In this document: one piece after another, positions 45,153 to 53,187 of the stretch
Layout of the letters: each line of letters opens with the position of its first letter
Position numbering within the stretch: the first letter of the stretch is position 1
NCBI GenBank assembly: GCA_945862065.1
Contig: CAMAWT010000001.1
Coordinates: forward strand, 1 to 64,000
Direction: 5' to 3'
Source: Flavobacterium psychrophilum
Lineage (GTDB): Bacteria; Bacteroidota; Bacteroidia; Flavobacteriales; Flavobacteriaceae
Length of the DNA: 64,000 nt
Position numbers and translations under genes: made by a program
The notes under the pieces: generated by a model
Seen by the model: only the letters and a program-made list of their open reading frames with translations
The model's database searches: none
Told to the model about the DNA's origin: nothing

Positions 45153-45214
45153 TAGCCCTGATGGAGCCGATATCCTTGCGTAGTTTACGGAGCAAGATAA
45201 AGGCGAGAGCAGGA
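45153..45214. repeat. Palindromic repeat element P4
   Basis: The arms TAGCCCTGATGGAGCCGATA and AAGATAAAGGCGAGAGCAGG enclose a core where CTTGC (45175-45179) pairs with GCAAG (45192-45196). The arm pattern GATnGnAGCnGAnA matches P3, while the core sequence differs. This form (TAGCCCTGAT...) is a common kind of intergenic repeat in flavobacterial genomes, as far as I recall. Confidence 0.6.
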
Positions 45215-45390
45215 CAAAATGTCTAATAAAACGGCGTGGCTTGCTCCTTTACATTTAAGACATTTACAATTCATCGTAATAATTCAACAACTCATCCTTT
45301 TTCTTTTTTTCTATTTAAATCTTTACCGCAACTTTGCTTCATCAAAATAAAACTATAGCGATATGATACGAATTATTATTATTTTAATTA

Positions 45391-45398
45391 TAAATTTG
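45391..45398 (+). promoter_or_regulatory. -7 box of the histidine kinase operon
   Basis: TAAATTTG fits TAnnTTTG, 41 bases before the kinase start codon. Confidence 0.4.
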
Positions 45399-45439
45399 GG
45401 TGTGCTTTTTTACAAACTGTTTTTTTAAATACGACAAAT

Positions 45440-46774
45440 ATGATAGATAGATTAATTAAAGAATTTCCGAGGGCTCTTGTTGTTTCACTAATAATTTTTT
45501 TGGCAGTATTAGTTATTCGTTTTTTAATAGGATTCAAAATAGATTTTGATTATTTATTGTATGTCAATTTTACTAATAGTATGCTTTATGGATTAAGTTT
45601 GTATTATGGCAATGCTTTGGTATTGATATATTTAGAATCAAAATATAAAAATGATCAATTTAATATAAAAAGGTTATTGTTGGGAGGAATAAGTACTTTA
45701 TTTATATCATTATTTGTTATTTTTCTTCTACGTTTAATTGAAAATGTTATAATAGATAACCAACCTTTTTTAGATTATGTTGAATCAGAAAAAGTCGATA
45801 ATTTTATAATTCCAATGCTGATTTTTTTTATTGTTTCTTTGTTAATACAAGCTTTGTATTTTTATAGAGCTCGAAATGAAAACAAAGTCAATGAACAAAA
45901 AATTATTGCAACAACTGCCAATGCACAATTTGAAAGTTTGAAAAATCAAATTGATCCCCATTTTTTGTTTAATAGTTTGAATGTGTTGAGTTCGTTAATT
46001 GAAGAAAATCCAGAAAATGCGCAAAAATTTACGACCTTGTTATCAAAAATTTACCGCTATGTTTTGGAGCAAAAAGACAAAGAATTAGTATCGGTTGAAG
46101 AGGAATTGGCTTTTGCCAAAACGTATATGAATTTATTGAAAATGCGTTTTGAGAACAGTATTTCGTATGAATTGCCTGAGTGCACAAATGAAGATGCTAA
46201 AGTAGTTCCGTTGTCGTTGCAACTATTGTTAGAAAACTGCATCAAGCACAACAGTGTAAGTGACTCAAAACCCTTGCACATCAAAATCAGCATTGAAGAC
46301 AATCAGCTAGTTATTGAAAATAATTTACAAAAAAAAGAAGTACTTTCAGACGGAAAAGGAGTGGGATTGCAAAACATCGTCAACCGGTATGCTTTATTGA
46401 CCGCTCGTAAAGTTAGAATTGTTCAAGATGCTACCAGTTTCAAAGTATATTTACCCATATTAACCAAACAACTAACCAAGATGAAAACAACTCAATTTAC
46501 GGAGGAATACAATGCTTATGCTCGAGCCAAAGAACGTGTGAAACAATTAAAAGGATTTTATGGAAATCTAATTTCGTATTGTATCGTAATTCCATCACTC
46601 GCTTTGATCAATTATTTTACCTATTTTGGATACCAATGGTTTTGGTTCCCAATGTTGGGGTGGGGAATGGGGTTGACCTTTCATGCCTTTGGGGTATTTG
46701 GCTACGGAAAATCTTGGGAAGAACGAAAAATTCAAGAAATCATTAATAAGGAGAAAAAGAACAACTGGGAATAA
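45440..46774 (+). CDS. LytS/YehU-type sensor histidine kinase fused to a 2TM domain
   Basis: A 444-aa protein. Four predicted membrane helices (about 13-31, 45-65, 80-102, 121-143) are followed by a His_kinase domain of the LytS/YehU type, with IDPHFLFNSLN (phospho-acceptor His174), the N-box LLENCIKHN (263-271) and the glycine loop GKGVGLQNIVNRY (306-318). After the ATPase domain, from about residue 348, comes a 2TM domain (ARAKERVKQLKGFYGNLISY, GMGLTFHAFGVF, GKSWEERKIQEI). An internal ATG at 46481 could also yield the 2TM part alone. It heads an operon with a free 2TM protein and a LytTR regulator, its likely partner. The signal is unknown. Confidence 0.8.
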   Translation: MIDRLIKEFPRALVVSLIIFLAVLVIRFLIGFKIDFDYLLYVNFTNSMLYGLSLYYGNALVLIYLESKYKNDQFNIKRLLLGGISTLFISLFVIFLLRLIENVIIDNQPFLDYVESEKVDNFIIPMLIFFIVSLLIQALYFYRARNENKVNEQKIIATTANAQFESLKNQIDPHFLFNSLNVLSSLIEENPENAQKFTTLLSKIYRYVLEQKDKELVSVEEELAFAKTYMNLLKMRFENSISYELPECTNEDAKVVPLSLQLLLENCIKHNSVSDSKPLHIKISIEDNQLVIENNLQKKEVLSDGKGVGLQNIVNRYALLTARKVRIVQDATSFKVYLPILTKQLTKMKTTQFTEEYNAYARAKERVKQLKGFYGNLISYCIVIPSLALINYFTYFGYQWFWFPMLGWGMGLTFHAFGVFGYGKSWEERKIQEIINKEKKNNWE

Positions 46775-46809
46775 CAAAATCAATAACAATAACAAATTCA
46801 ATTAAAATC
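46775..46809. repeat. Word-repeat spacer after the kinase gene
   Basis: The spacer consists of AATAACAAAATCAATAACA-type words; the following spacer (47128-47180) uses related CAATTTCAAAATCAATTAC words. Confidence 0.4.
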
Positions 46810-47127
46810 ATGGAAAATTTCAATACAGATCAAATTCGTTATGAAGAAGCAGTAAAACGAGTTAAAAAAATAAAAGGTTTTTACACACATGCAGTAGTTT
46901 ATGTATTTATCAATATCATTTTGGTAATTGTAAACATTCAAAATCTAGAACCAGGCGAAAGTTATTTTCAGTTTAAAAATTTTATGACGGCTTTTTTCTG
47001 GGGAATTGGGTTGTCATCACATGCATTGGCCACTTTTGTTCCGTATTTCATCTTAGGGAAAGATTGGGAAGAACGCAAAATTAAAGAGTTGATGGAAAAA
47101 GAACGAAATGCTAATCAATGGGAGTAA
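46810..47127 (+). CDS. 2TM domain protein
   Basis: A 105-aa protein made of one 2TM domain: YEEAVKRVKKIKGFYTHAVV, two membrane helices (VVYVFINIILVIVNI and FMTAFFWGIGLSSHALATFV) and the closing GKDWEERKIKELMEKE. It closely parallels the C-terminal domain of the preceding kinase, pointing to duplication. The function of 2TM domains is unknown; in an operon between a kinase and its regulator, a signalling or membrane-sensing role is a fair inference. Confidence 0.8.
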   Translation: MENFNTDQIRYEEAVKRVKKIKGFYTHAVVYVFINIILVIVNIQNLEPGESYFQFKNFMTAFFWGIGLSSHALATFVPYFILGKDWEERKIKELMEKERNANQWE

Positions 47128-47180
47128 TAGATTCAATGGCAATTTCAAAATCAATTACAATTTCAAAATATAATTAGAAT
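47128..47180. repeat. Word-repeat spacer before the LytTR regulator
   Basis: CAATGGCAATTTCAAAATC and CAATTACAATTTCAAAATA are near copies arranged in tandem in this 53-base gap. Confidence 0.5.
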
Positions 47181-47975
47181 ATGAGTACTATAACGATTCC
47201 CTTTTCGGGGGTTAGGGGGCTTAACATCATCATCATCGAAGACGAAAAACCAGCAGCACGATTACTACAACGTAAAGTTGAAAAATTGGGCTATCCAATT
47301 ACTATACTATTACATTCTGTAGAGGAATCAATTGCTTGGTTTCAAAATAATCCGCATCCCGACTTGATTTTTTTAGACATTCAATTGTCTGATGGATTGT
47401 CGTTTGAAATCTTTGAAAAAGTGGAAATTGAAAGTGCCGTAATTTTTACAACTGCTTATGATGAATATGCGTTGCGCGCCTTCAAATTGAACTCAATCGA
47501 CTATCTTTTGAAACCTATTGATGAAGACGAATTGGTAATTTCAATTTCAAAATTTAAAAATCAATTTCATAAAAATAATATTTCAAGTTTAGATTTTGAA
47601 GCCATCAAACGCATGTTGGTCAATCCAGTTGCAAAAGAATACAGAAAACGTTTTTCTGTGAAAATTGGGCAACAAATTAAAGTGATTGATGTTTCTGAAA
47701 TAGAATGTATTTACAGCGAAAATAAAGGAACATACCTACATACTTTGGACAACCGTGATTATTTGATTGACAGTAGTTTAGAAATTATAGAAACAGAACT
47801 AAGCCCAAAAGATTTTTTCCGAATCAGTAGAAAATTTATTATTCCGATGCAATCCATTAAAGAAATACAAGTCTATTCCAATTCGAGGCTAAAAATTAGT
47901 TTACCAACCTATAAATCTGATGAAGTTATTGTGGCTCGTGAGCGTGTTTTAGATTTCAAACAGTGGTTAGGTTAG
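47181..47975 (+). CDS. LytTR-family response regulator
   Basis: A 264-aa regulator. The receiver domain has the acidic pair E20/D21 (IIIIEDEKPAA), the phospho-acceptor Asp66 (LIFLDIQLSDG), Thr in FTTAYDEYALRAF and Lys in DYLLKPIDEDE. The C-terminal LytTR DNA-binding domain (about 163-264) has FSVKIGQQIKVIDVSEIECI and FFRISRKFIIPMQSIKEIQV. The first 14 residues are an unusual extension encoded by a GC-richer stretch, and could be untranslated if a later start is used. It should be phosphorylated by the LytS-type kinase of the same operon. Target genes unknown. Confidence 0.85.
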   Translation: MSTITIPFSGVRGLNIIIIEDEKPAARLLQRKVEKLGYPITILLHSVEESIAWFQNNPHPDLIFLDIQLSDGLSFEIFEKVEIESAVIFTTAYDEYALRAFKLNSIDYLLKPIDEDELVISISKFKNQFHKNNISSLDFEAIKRMLVNPVAKEYRKRFSVKIGQQIKVIDVSEIECIYSENKGTYLHTLDNRDYLIDSSLEIIETELSPKDFFRISRKFIIPMQSIKEIQVYSNSRLKISLPTYKSDEVIVARERVLDFKQWLG

Positions 47976-47991
47976 ATAATACTAAAATAGT

Positions 47992-49011
47992 TTATTTATT
48001 TTTCTGACTGTTTAAGTTTTCAAAAATCAAATACAATTGAAACCCGAAAATCAACGTTGCTAAAATAATATGAATGGTTTGTGATCCAAAAGGAAATTCG
48101 AAATAAACCATACAAATTCCGGCTAAAATTTCATAACAAATGAGTCCCATGACCCAATTTACTTTTTTGAAACCCAATTCAAGTTTTCTGTTTCTCCAAA
48201 ACAAAAAAGCATTGGCACAAACAATCAAAATTGAAAAACTACGGTGTGTATAAAAACCACCTTTTGGGTTTTGTAACCAAACTTCTTTGGGCAAACCAGC
48301 TTCTACAATTGTATCAACCGATTCTCGAACTTGTGTTCCAAAGATGATTTGAATGATAGTTAGACCCAATGCTGCATACAATACCCATTTAAACTCGTTA
48401 TCATACGATTTTGTGTTTTTCTTTTCTTGAACCAAATAAATAACATATAATTGAATGGCAACGATTAATAAAGCGGCCAACATGTGAGTGGTTATTTTAT
48501 AGGGATTCAAAACTGAATCAACGACCGTTTTTCCTAGCCAAGCTTGGAAACCCATTAAAAAACAAATCAACAAATTAAAGAAAACCAGTTTTTTCTTCTC
48601 TTTCCAAAAACTGAAAGATAAAAATAAAGCAATTAAACAAGCGATACCAGCTACAGCTCCAATCAATCTATTGAGGTATTCTACCCATGTGTGAAATGGA
48701 TTGAAAATAGCATAATCATGCTTGGTATATTTTTCCCAATGTGTGGTTTCAAAATTGTTTGGAGCTGTAAAATCGTCTTTGGCTACCAAAAGAGCTTTAT
48801 CTTTTATAATTACTTGTCCTTTTGAGTATTCTTTTCCAACAGTATAAAGCAACTCCTTCTCTTCAGTTGGTGGTATGTAATATCCAAAGCATTTAGGCCA
48901 ATCGGGACAACCCATTCCGGAACCAGTCATTCGAACTAAGGCACCAGCAAGGATTACTAGATAGACAAGAATTAAAGCTATTTTAGCCGATTTTAGAAAA
49001 TATTTTTTCAT
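47992..49011 (-). CDS. ctaA: Haem A synthase (CtaA/Cox15)
   Basis: A 339-aa membrane protein with about eight helices and the family motifs GALVRMTGSGMGCPDWPKCF (22-41), NPFHTWVEYLNRLIGAVAG, FLMGFQAWLGKTVV, ITTHMLAALL and GGFYTHRSFSIL. Conserved His residues lie in the helices for haem binding. It oxidises haem O to haem A for cytochrome c oxidase. Its stop lies 17 bases from the end of the LytTR gene (convergent). Other cytochrome oxidase assembly genes are not in view. Confidence 0.9.
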   Translation of the reverse strand: MKKYFLKSAKIALILVYLVILAGALVRMTGSGMGCPDWPKCFGYYIPPTEEKELLYTVGKEYSKGQVIIKDKALLVAKDDFTAPNNFETTHWEKYTKHDYAIFNPFHTWVEYLNRLIGAVAGIACLIALFLSFSFWKEKKKLVFFNLLICFLMGFQAWLGKTVVDSVLNPYKITTHMLAALLIVAIQLYVIYLVQEKKNTKSYDNEFKWVLYAALGLTIIQIIFGTQVRESVDTIVEAGLPKEVWLQNPKGGFYTHRSFSILIVCANAFLFWRNRKLELGFKKVNWVMGLICYEILAGICMVYFEFPFGSQTIHIILATLIFGFQLYLIFENLNSQKNK

Positions 49012-49020
49012 TTTTTTTTA

Positions 49021-49080
49021 AGTTTCAAAGTTATTGAGTTACAAAGTTATTGAGTTATTTATTTAGTTTCAAAGTTTCTT
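49021..49080. repeat. Word repeats, right end of the pseudogene (downstream side)
   Basis: On the minus strand this reads as words AACTTTGAAACT, AACTCAATAACTTTG and TAACTCAATAACTTT. It overlaps the last codons of the broken four-helix-bundle gene. Confidence 0.6.
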
Positions 49081-49427
49081 TTATTTTAAACATAAAAGAA
49101 GTTAACATTCGTTCAAGTTCTCTGCTATCTTCATAAAGTTTATTGAAGTTTTCTAAAGAAATGTATTATGAATTAAAAGCGATTTCAACTTGTGTTTGAA
49201 ATTCAAAAAGTGACCCTAAAGCAATGGTTAAAAATCTATAATAATCTTTAATTTGAACCTCTACCAAAACCCTCAGATATATTACTTGGTATTGATATTG
49301 AACATCTTCGAATCTGAGAAGTAATTCCGAACAGTTCTTCTTTGGGAAAATCAGCTGAATAAGCATAACAATTTGTAACCAAAATCATGGCTTTTTGCCA
49401 AATAAGTAAGTCTCTAAATGTTTTCAT
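49055..49427 (-). pseudogene. Broken four-helix-bundle (23S rRNA IVP-like) gene
   Basis: Read on the minus strand from the ATG at 49427 it gives MKTFRDLLIWQKAMILVTNC, then AYSADFPKEELFGITSQIRR, CSISIPSNISEGFGRGSN, the classic four-helix-bundle/S23 pattern. At about 49251 one extra T shifts the frame; KDYYRFLTIALGSLFEFQTQ continues in the next frame to FNS, where an in-frame TAA (probably from CAA) interrupts, and YISLENFNKLYEDSRELERM goes on to the natural end. So one frameshift and one nonsense change have inactivated it. Such genes are scattered in flavobacterial genomes. It is flanked by inverted word repeats. Confidence 0.8.
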
Positions 49428-49454
49428 TTATTTTAAATATTATATAATCTTTAG

Positions 49455-49559
49455 CCATTAATTACAACTCAGAAACTTTAATACTCAAAAACTTTGAAAC
49501 AAAATAACTTTGAAACTCATTAACTCAATAACTCAAAAAATTTGCTACTCAATAACTTT
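49455..49559. repeat. Word repeats, upstream side of the pseudogene
   Basis: Words AACTTTGAAAC, AACTCAATAACTC and ACTCAATAACTTT recur here on the plus strand, so the block is inverted relative to that at 49021-49080. The last words run into the end of the cca gene. Confidence 0.6.
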
Positions 49560-50966
49560 TTCTAACCCCAACTTCAAAGCTCTTTTCAATACAAAATCAT
49601 AAGCGGCTTGGAATTCATTCGGAATTTCACCTTCTAAAATGGCTTCCTTAACTGCTTCTTTTAAAATTCCAATTTCACGTGAAGGTTTTAAATTGAAAAT
49701 CTCCATAATTTCTTCACCAGAAATGGGCGGTTGAAAATTACGAACATGATCCCTTGCTTCTACTTCGATTATTTTCTTACGAACAATATCAAAATTATTG
49801 TGATATTTTTTGAATTTAGCAGGGTTTTTAGTCGTTATATCAGCTTCACAAAGTGTCATCAAATCATCAACATCTTCACCTGCGTCAAAAACTAATCTTC
49901 GCACCGCTGAATCAGTTACAATATCTTCAGCCAAAACAATAGGACGCGAACTCATCATGACCATCTTTTGAACAAATTTCATTTTCTGATTCAAAGGCAT
50001 GTGCAATCTTTCAAAGATTTTCTTAACCATTTTTCCGCCCAAAAATTCATGCCCATGAAAAGTCCAACCCTGTTTTTTGTTGAAACGTTTGGTGGGTGCT
50101 TTACCAATATCATGCAATAAAGCCGACCAGCGCAACCATACGTCATCTGTATTCGGACAAATATTATCGACTACTTCAAGGGTATGATAAAAGTTGTTTT
50201 TATGCGTATGACCTTCAATTTCTTCTACTTGATTCAAAGCTGTTAATTCAGGTAAAATGATATCCAAAAGTCCTGTTTTATATAATAATAAAAACCCAAC
50301 TGAAGGTTTTTCTGTCGATAGGATTTTATTAAATTCGTCAACAATTCGTTCACCTGAAATGATTTTAATACGTTCTTTATTTTTGGATATAGAAGCAAAC
50401 GAATTTTCTTCAATTTCAAAACCTAATTGGGTTGCAAAACGAATCGCGCGCATCATTCGTAACGGATCATCAGAATAGGTGATGTCTGGATCAAGAGGTG
50501 TTTTTATGGTTTTTATTTCTAAATCTGTCACACCATTAAAAGGATCAATTAAATCACCAAAAGTATCTATATTTAATGATAAAGCCAACGCATTTATTGT
50601 AAAATCACGTCGGTTTTGATCGTCTTCCAAGGTTCCGTTTTCCACTAATGGATTCCTACTTTCAAAATGATAAGATTCTTTACGAGCGCCAACAAATTCG
50701 ATTTCGGTGTCTTCAAAACGCAACATTGCCGTACCATAAGTTTTAAAAACCTGCACTTTTGGTTTATTTGGAAGCAATTCTGATACTTTTAACGCGAGTT
50801 CAATTCCGCTGCCAACGGCAACAATGTCGATGTCTTTTTTAAAATCTCTTCCAAGTAAAAAATCCCGCACAAACCCACCTATAACGTAGCTTTCTACTTG
50901 GAGTTCCTGAGAAGCCTTAGCTATTACATCGAAGATTTTGTTTGTTAAAGCAGATTTATAATTCAT
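49545..50966 (-). CDS. cca: CCA tRNA nucleotidyltransferase with HD domain
   Basis: A 473-aa class II nucleotidyltransferase. The head has [20 protein letters not shown] (30-49) with the metal-binding pair Asp45/Asp47, [30 protein letters not shown] and an [20 protein letters not shown] segment. An HD domain follows ([27 protein letters not shown]). It adds or repairs the CCA end of tRNAs in the cytoplasm. It precedes no close neighbour; the gap to tsaC is filled by word repeats. In principle it could be poly(A) polymerase, but the HD domain and lineage favour CCA addition. Confidence 0.9.
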   Translation of the reverse strand: MNYKSALTNKIFDVIAKASQELQVESYVIGGFVRDFLLGRDFKKDIDIVAVGSGIELALKVSELLPNKPKVQVFKTYGTAMLRFEDTEIEFVGARKESYHFESRNPLVENGTLEDDQNRRDFTINALALSLNIDTFGDLIDPFNGVTDLEIKTIKTPLDPDITYSDDPLRMMRAIRFATQLGFEIEENSFASISKNKERIKIISGERIVDEFNKILSTEKPSVGFLLLYKTGLLDIILPELTALNQVEEIEGHTHKNNFYHTLEVVDNICPNTDDVWLRWSALLHDIGKAPTKRFNKKQGWTFHGHEFLGGKMVKKIFERLHMPLNQKMKFVQKMVMMSSRPIVLAEDIVTDSAVRRLVFDAGEDVDDLMTLCEADITTKNPAKFKKYHNNFDIVRKKIIEVEARDHVRNFQPPISGEEIMEIFNLKPSREIGILKEAVKEAILEGEIPNEFQAAYDFVLKRALKLGLEKVIE

Positions 50967-50971
50967 TCTTT

Positions 50972-51047
50972 ATATTTGAAAATTTGAAGAATAATCAATT
51001 TGAAAATCAAGTCAGTATTTTCAAATTTTCAAATTTTCAAATTATTT
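50972..51047. repeat. Word-repeat spacer between cca and tsaC
   Basis: The gap is made of TTTGAAAATTTGAA and TTTTCAAATTTTCAAATTTTC words, three near-tandem copies of CAAATTTT on the tsaC side. On the minus strand this is directly downstream of tsaC. Confidence 0.55.
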
Positions 51048-51050
51048 ATT

Positions 51051-51617
51051 TTACTTTCTAATAATTTTCACCTGAGCATCACCCGTCAATTTAATTATAG
51101 TAGAGGGCTTACCAGCAATTTTATCGTGGTGCAAATTTACAACATAGTCAACACCTTTTATAATTTCAGGACTAATTTCTTTAAATGATTTCGGTGTCGG
51201 TTGGCCCGAAATGTTAGCAGATGTTGACACTAATGGTTTTTTCATGCGTTCCATCAATTTAAAGCAGAAGGGTTCTTTCACCAATCTGATGGCTAACGTT
51301 TTATCAGATGCAATTAAATTTGCCGCAACATTTCGAGGATTATCTAATACTAAAGTTGTTGGGTTTTCTGATAAATCTAAAATCTGCCATGCCACCTCTG
51401 GAATTTCTTTAAAAACAGTGTACATCATTTTTTCGCCATTCATCAAGCAAATCATACTTTGTGTTTCAGCTCTTTTTTTTAGTTCAAATATTTTTGAAAC
51501 TGCCTCTTGATTGGTAGCATCACATCCTATACCCCAAACAGTATCAGTGGGATAGAGAATAATTCCTCCATTTTTTATAACTTCAAATGCATTCTGAATT
51601 TCTTGATTGATGTCCAT
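51051..51617 (-). CDS. tsaC: Threonylcarbamoyl-AMP synthase
   Basis: A 188-aa Sua5/YrdC/TsaC domain protein without the C-terminal Sua5 extension. Visible are IIKNGGIILYPTDTVWGIGC-like start (16-34), FELKKRAETQSMICLM, TLAIRLVKEPFCF and PLVSTSANISGQPTP. It makes threonylcarbamoyl-AMP from threonine, bicarbonate and ATP for the t6A37 modification of tRNA. It lies 13 bases after the polysaccharide deacetylase gene and probably shares its transcript. Confidence 0.9.
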   Translation of the reverse strand: MDINQEIQNAFEVIKNGGIILYPTDTVWGIGCDATNQEAVSKIFELKKRAETQSMICLMNGEKMMYTVFKEIPEVAWQILDLSENPTTLVLDNPRNVAANLIASDKTLAIRLVKEPFCFKLMERMKKPLVSTSANISGQPTPKSFKEISPEIIKGVDYVVNLHHDKIAGKPSTIIKLTGDAQVKIIRK

Positions 51618-51630
51618 TTTAATTTTTTAG

Positions 51631-52344
51631 TTATAATTTTATAATGTGGTTAAAATTTATTTTATATTTAAATTTTGTCAGGCTTTCTTCGCCTTTAATG
51701 TCAATTCGTTGAATTTCATGAGTTTTTTTAAATGGAAATGAATTGGGTCTGTTTCCAATTCTTAAACCAAATTTTATATTGTTTTTTTCAAGTTGAATTT
51801 TGAAATTAGCATTTCTTGGATTTTTACGTGGATAACTTCCATAAGGATACGCAACAGATGGATGTACTTTTAAATTATGATTTTGAATTATTTTTTTACA
51901 ATCATCAAAGTCAATTTTAATTTCATCATCCGATAAAAAATTGTAATCGAGATGTTTATAGGAATGAAATCCGAATTCAATTGTATTTAAATCCGTGTTT
52001 TGAATTTGTTGTAAAGACATTATTTTTTCTTGCCCATTATTCCACAAATCAGTTTTTCCAATGTAAAAAAAAGGAATGAAAAAGGTCGCCTTCAATTGGT
52101 ATTTTTGCAATAATGGGATAGCAAGCAAATACTGATTTTCAGTAACATCATCAAAAGTAATTACGATTGATTTTTTTGGAATGGTTTTCTTGTTTTCTAA
52201 ATCGGATAAATGAAAACTAGTATATCCTTTTTTGGACAAATATTCAAACTGCTCTTCTAGTTTTTTGACTGAAATAGTAAGTCCATTACTTTCATTATTT
52301 TGTTCAGAAACATTATGATACATTAAAACAGGAAGACGAGGCAT
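51631..52344 (-). CDS. Polysaccharide deacetylase-family protein
   Basis: A 237-aa NodB-homology protein: LPVLMYHNVSE (4-14), the metal site in SIVITFDDVTENQ (TFDD) and GFHSYKHLDYN (His-x3-His), and VAYPYGSYP. Such enzymes remove N-acetyl groups from amino sugars in cell-wall or surface polysaccharides. There is no signal peptide, so it may act in the cytoplasm or on lipid-linked intermediates. It diverges from a GT2 gene with overlapping -7 boxes and precedes tsaC. Confidence 0.8.
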   Translation of the reverse strand: MPRLPVLMYHNVSEQNNESNGLTISVKKLEEQFEYLSKKGYTSFHLSDLENKKTIPKKSIVITFDDVTENQYLLAIPLLQKYQLKATFFIPFFYIGKTDLWNNGQEKIMSLQQIQNTDLNTIEFGFHSYKHLDYNFLSDDEIKIDFDDCKKIIQNHNLKVHPSVAYPYGSYPRKNPRNANFKIQLEKNNIKFGLRIGNRPNSFPFKKTHEIQRIDIKGEESLTKFKYKINFNHIIKL

Positions 52345-52363
52345 AGCATTTTCGATTTAGAAA

Positions 52364-52371
52364 CAAAAGTA
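52364..52371 (-). promoter_or_regulatory. -7 box of the deacetylase gene
   Basis: TACTTTTG on the minus strand fits TAnnTTTG, 20 bases before the start at 52344. Adjacent to a plus-strand box at 52373-52380. Confidence 0.5.
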
Positions 52372-52372
52372 T

Positions 52373-52380
52373 TATATTTG
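52373..52380 (+). promoter_or_regulatory. -7 box of the WaaE/KdtX-like gene
   Basis: TATATTTG fits TAnnTTTG on the plus strand, 35 bases before the start at 52415. Only one base separates it from the oppositely oriented box of the deacetylase gene. Confidence 0.55.
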
Positions 52381-52414
52381 TGATTTAAAATAAAATATTT
52401 TTAGATAAATTACT

Positions 52415-53164
52415 ATGAACGTTAAGCTATCGGTTTTTATCATTGCATTTAATGAGGAGCGAATTATTGAAGAATGTTTAAAAAAACTTGATTGGGTTGA
52501 TGAAATTATTGTAGTTGATTCTGGTAGTACTGATAAAACGGTAGCAATTTGTGAAAAATACAACGCAAAAGTATTTTACAAAAAGTTTGAAGGATTTGGT
52601 CAACAAAAACAGTTTGCATTAGACCAAACACAAAATGAATGGGTTTTGTCATTGGATGCGGATGAAGTTTTAACAGATGAACTTATAACTGAAATCAAGT
52701 TGAATTTAGAGACGAATTCTGACAATTTTAATGGTTATTATATTAAATGTAGAATGATCTTTTTTGGTAAGATTTTCAATTATGGAAATGAAAGTAACCG
52801 AAACATATTGCGTTTATTTAATAAAACAAAAGGCGAATTTAGTTTGAACACGGTACATGAATTAATTGTTATAAAAGGAAAAACCAAAATTTTAAAAGGG
52901 CATTATTTACATCATTCTTACGGTTCTTTAGCTGCATTCATTGCTAAATTAAATCAATACACGCAATTAGGAGCATCAAACAAATTTGCAAAAAATAAAA
53001 AATATAGTTTTTTATCTATCATTATTAAAACCAAGTTTGAATTTTTAAAAAAATATTTCATAGAACTTAATTTTTTGAATGGTACAAGCGGCTTTTATTG
53101 GTCCTTTTTATCCTCATTTTCTACCTTTATTAAGTGTATGAAAACTAACGAATATTATAAATAA
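52415..53164 (+). CDS. GT2 glycosyltransferase, WaaE/KdtX-like
   Basis: A 249-aa GT2 enzyme: LSVFIIAFNEERIIEECLKK, the VVDSGSTDKT loop (34-43), GFGQQKQFALDQTQNEWVLS and DADE (77-80). The FGQQKxFA segment and ILKGHYLHHSY are typical of the WaaE/KdtX group that adds a hexose to the LPS inner core. It lies 23 bases upstream of the LpxL/HtrB-like acyltransferase gene on the same strand, which supports a lipid A/core role. Confidence 0.8.
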   Translation: MNVKLSVFIIAFNEERIIEECLKKLDWVDEIIVVDSGSTDKTVAICEKYNAKVFYKKFEGFGQQKQFALDQTQNEWVLSLDADEVLTDELITEIKLNLETNSDNFNGYYIKCRMIFFGKIFNYGNESNRNILRLFNKTKGEFSLNTVHELIVIKGKTKILKGHYLHHSYGSLAAFIAKLNQYTQLGASNKFAKNKKYSFLSIIIKTKFEFLKKYFIELNFLNGTSGFYWSFLSSFSTFIKCMKTNEYYK

Positions 53165-53187
53165 TTTCTACAATTAAAATTATATAC

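Larger units (their letters stand above)
44973..45439. other. 467-base gene-free region
   Basis: Between divergent genes lie the minus-strand -7 box (44996-45003), a small hairpin CTCCC/GGGAG (45064-45085), the palindromic element P4 (45153-45214), AT-rich DNA and the plus-strand -7 box at 45391-45398. A short open frame through P4 is not considered a gene. Confidence 0.5.

Noticed and set aside
45041..45226. 61-residue open frame upstream of the kinase gene
   Set aside because: It runs through palindromic element P4 and has no promoter or protein-like composition.
49166..49366. 66-residue open frame as an intact small gene
   Set aside because: It is one reading-frame piece of the four-helix-bundle pseudogene; its N-terminal part is out of frame with the true protein.
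49021..49559. CRISPR array
   Set aside because: The repeated words are 7-12 bases, unequal in spacing and without unique spacers; no cas genes are present.
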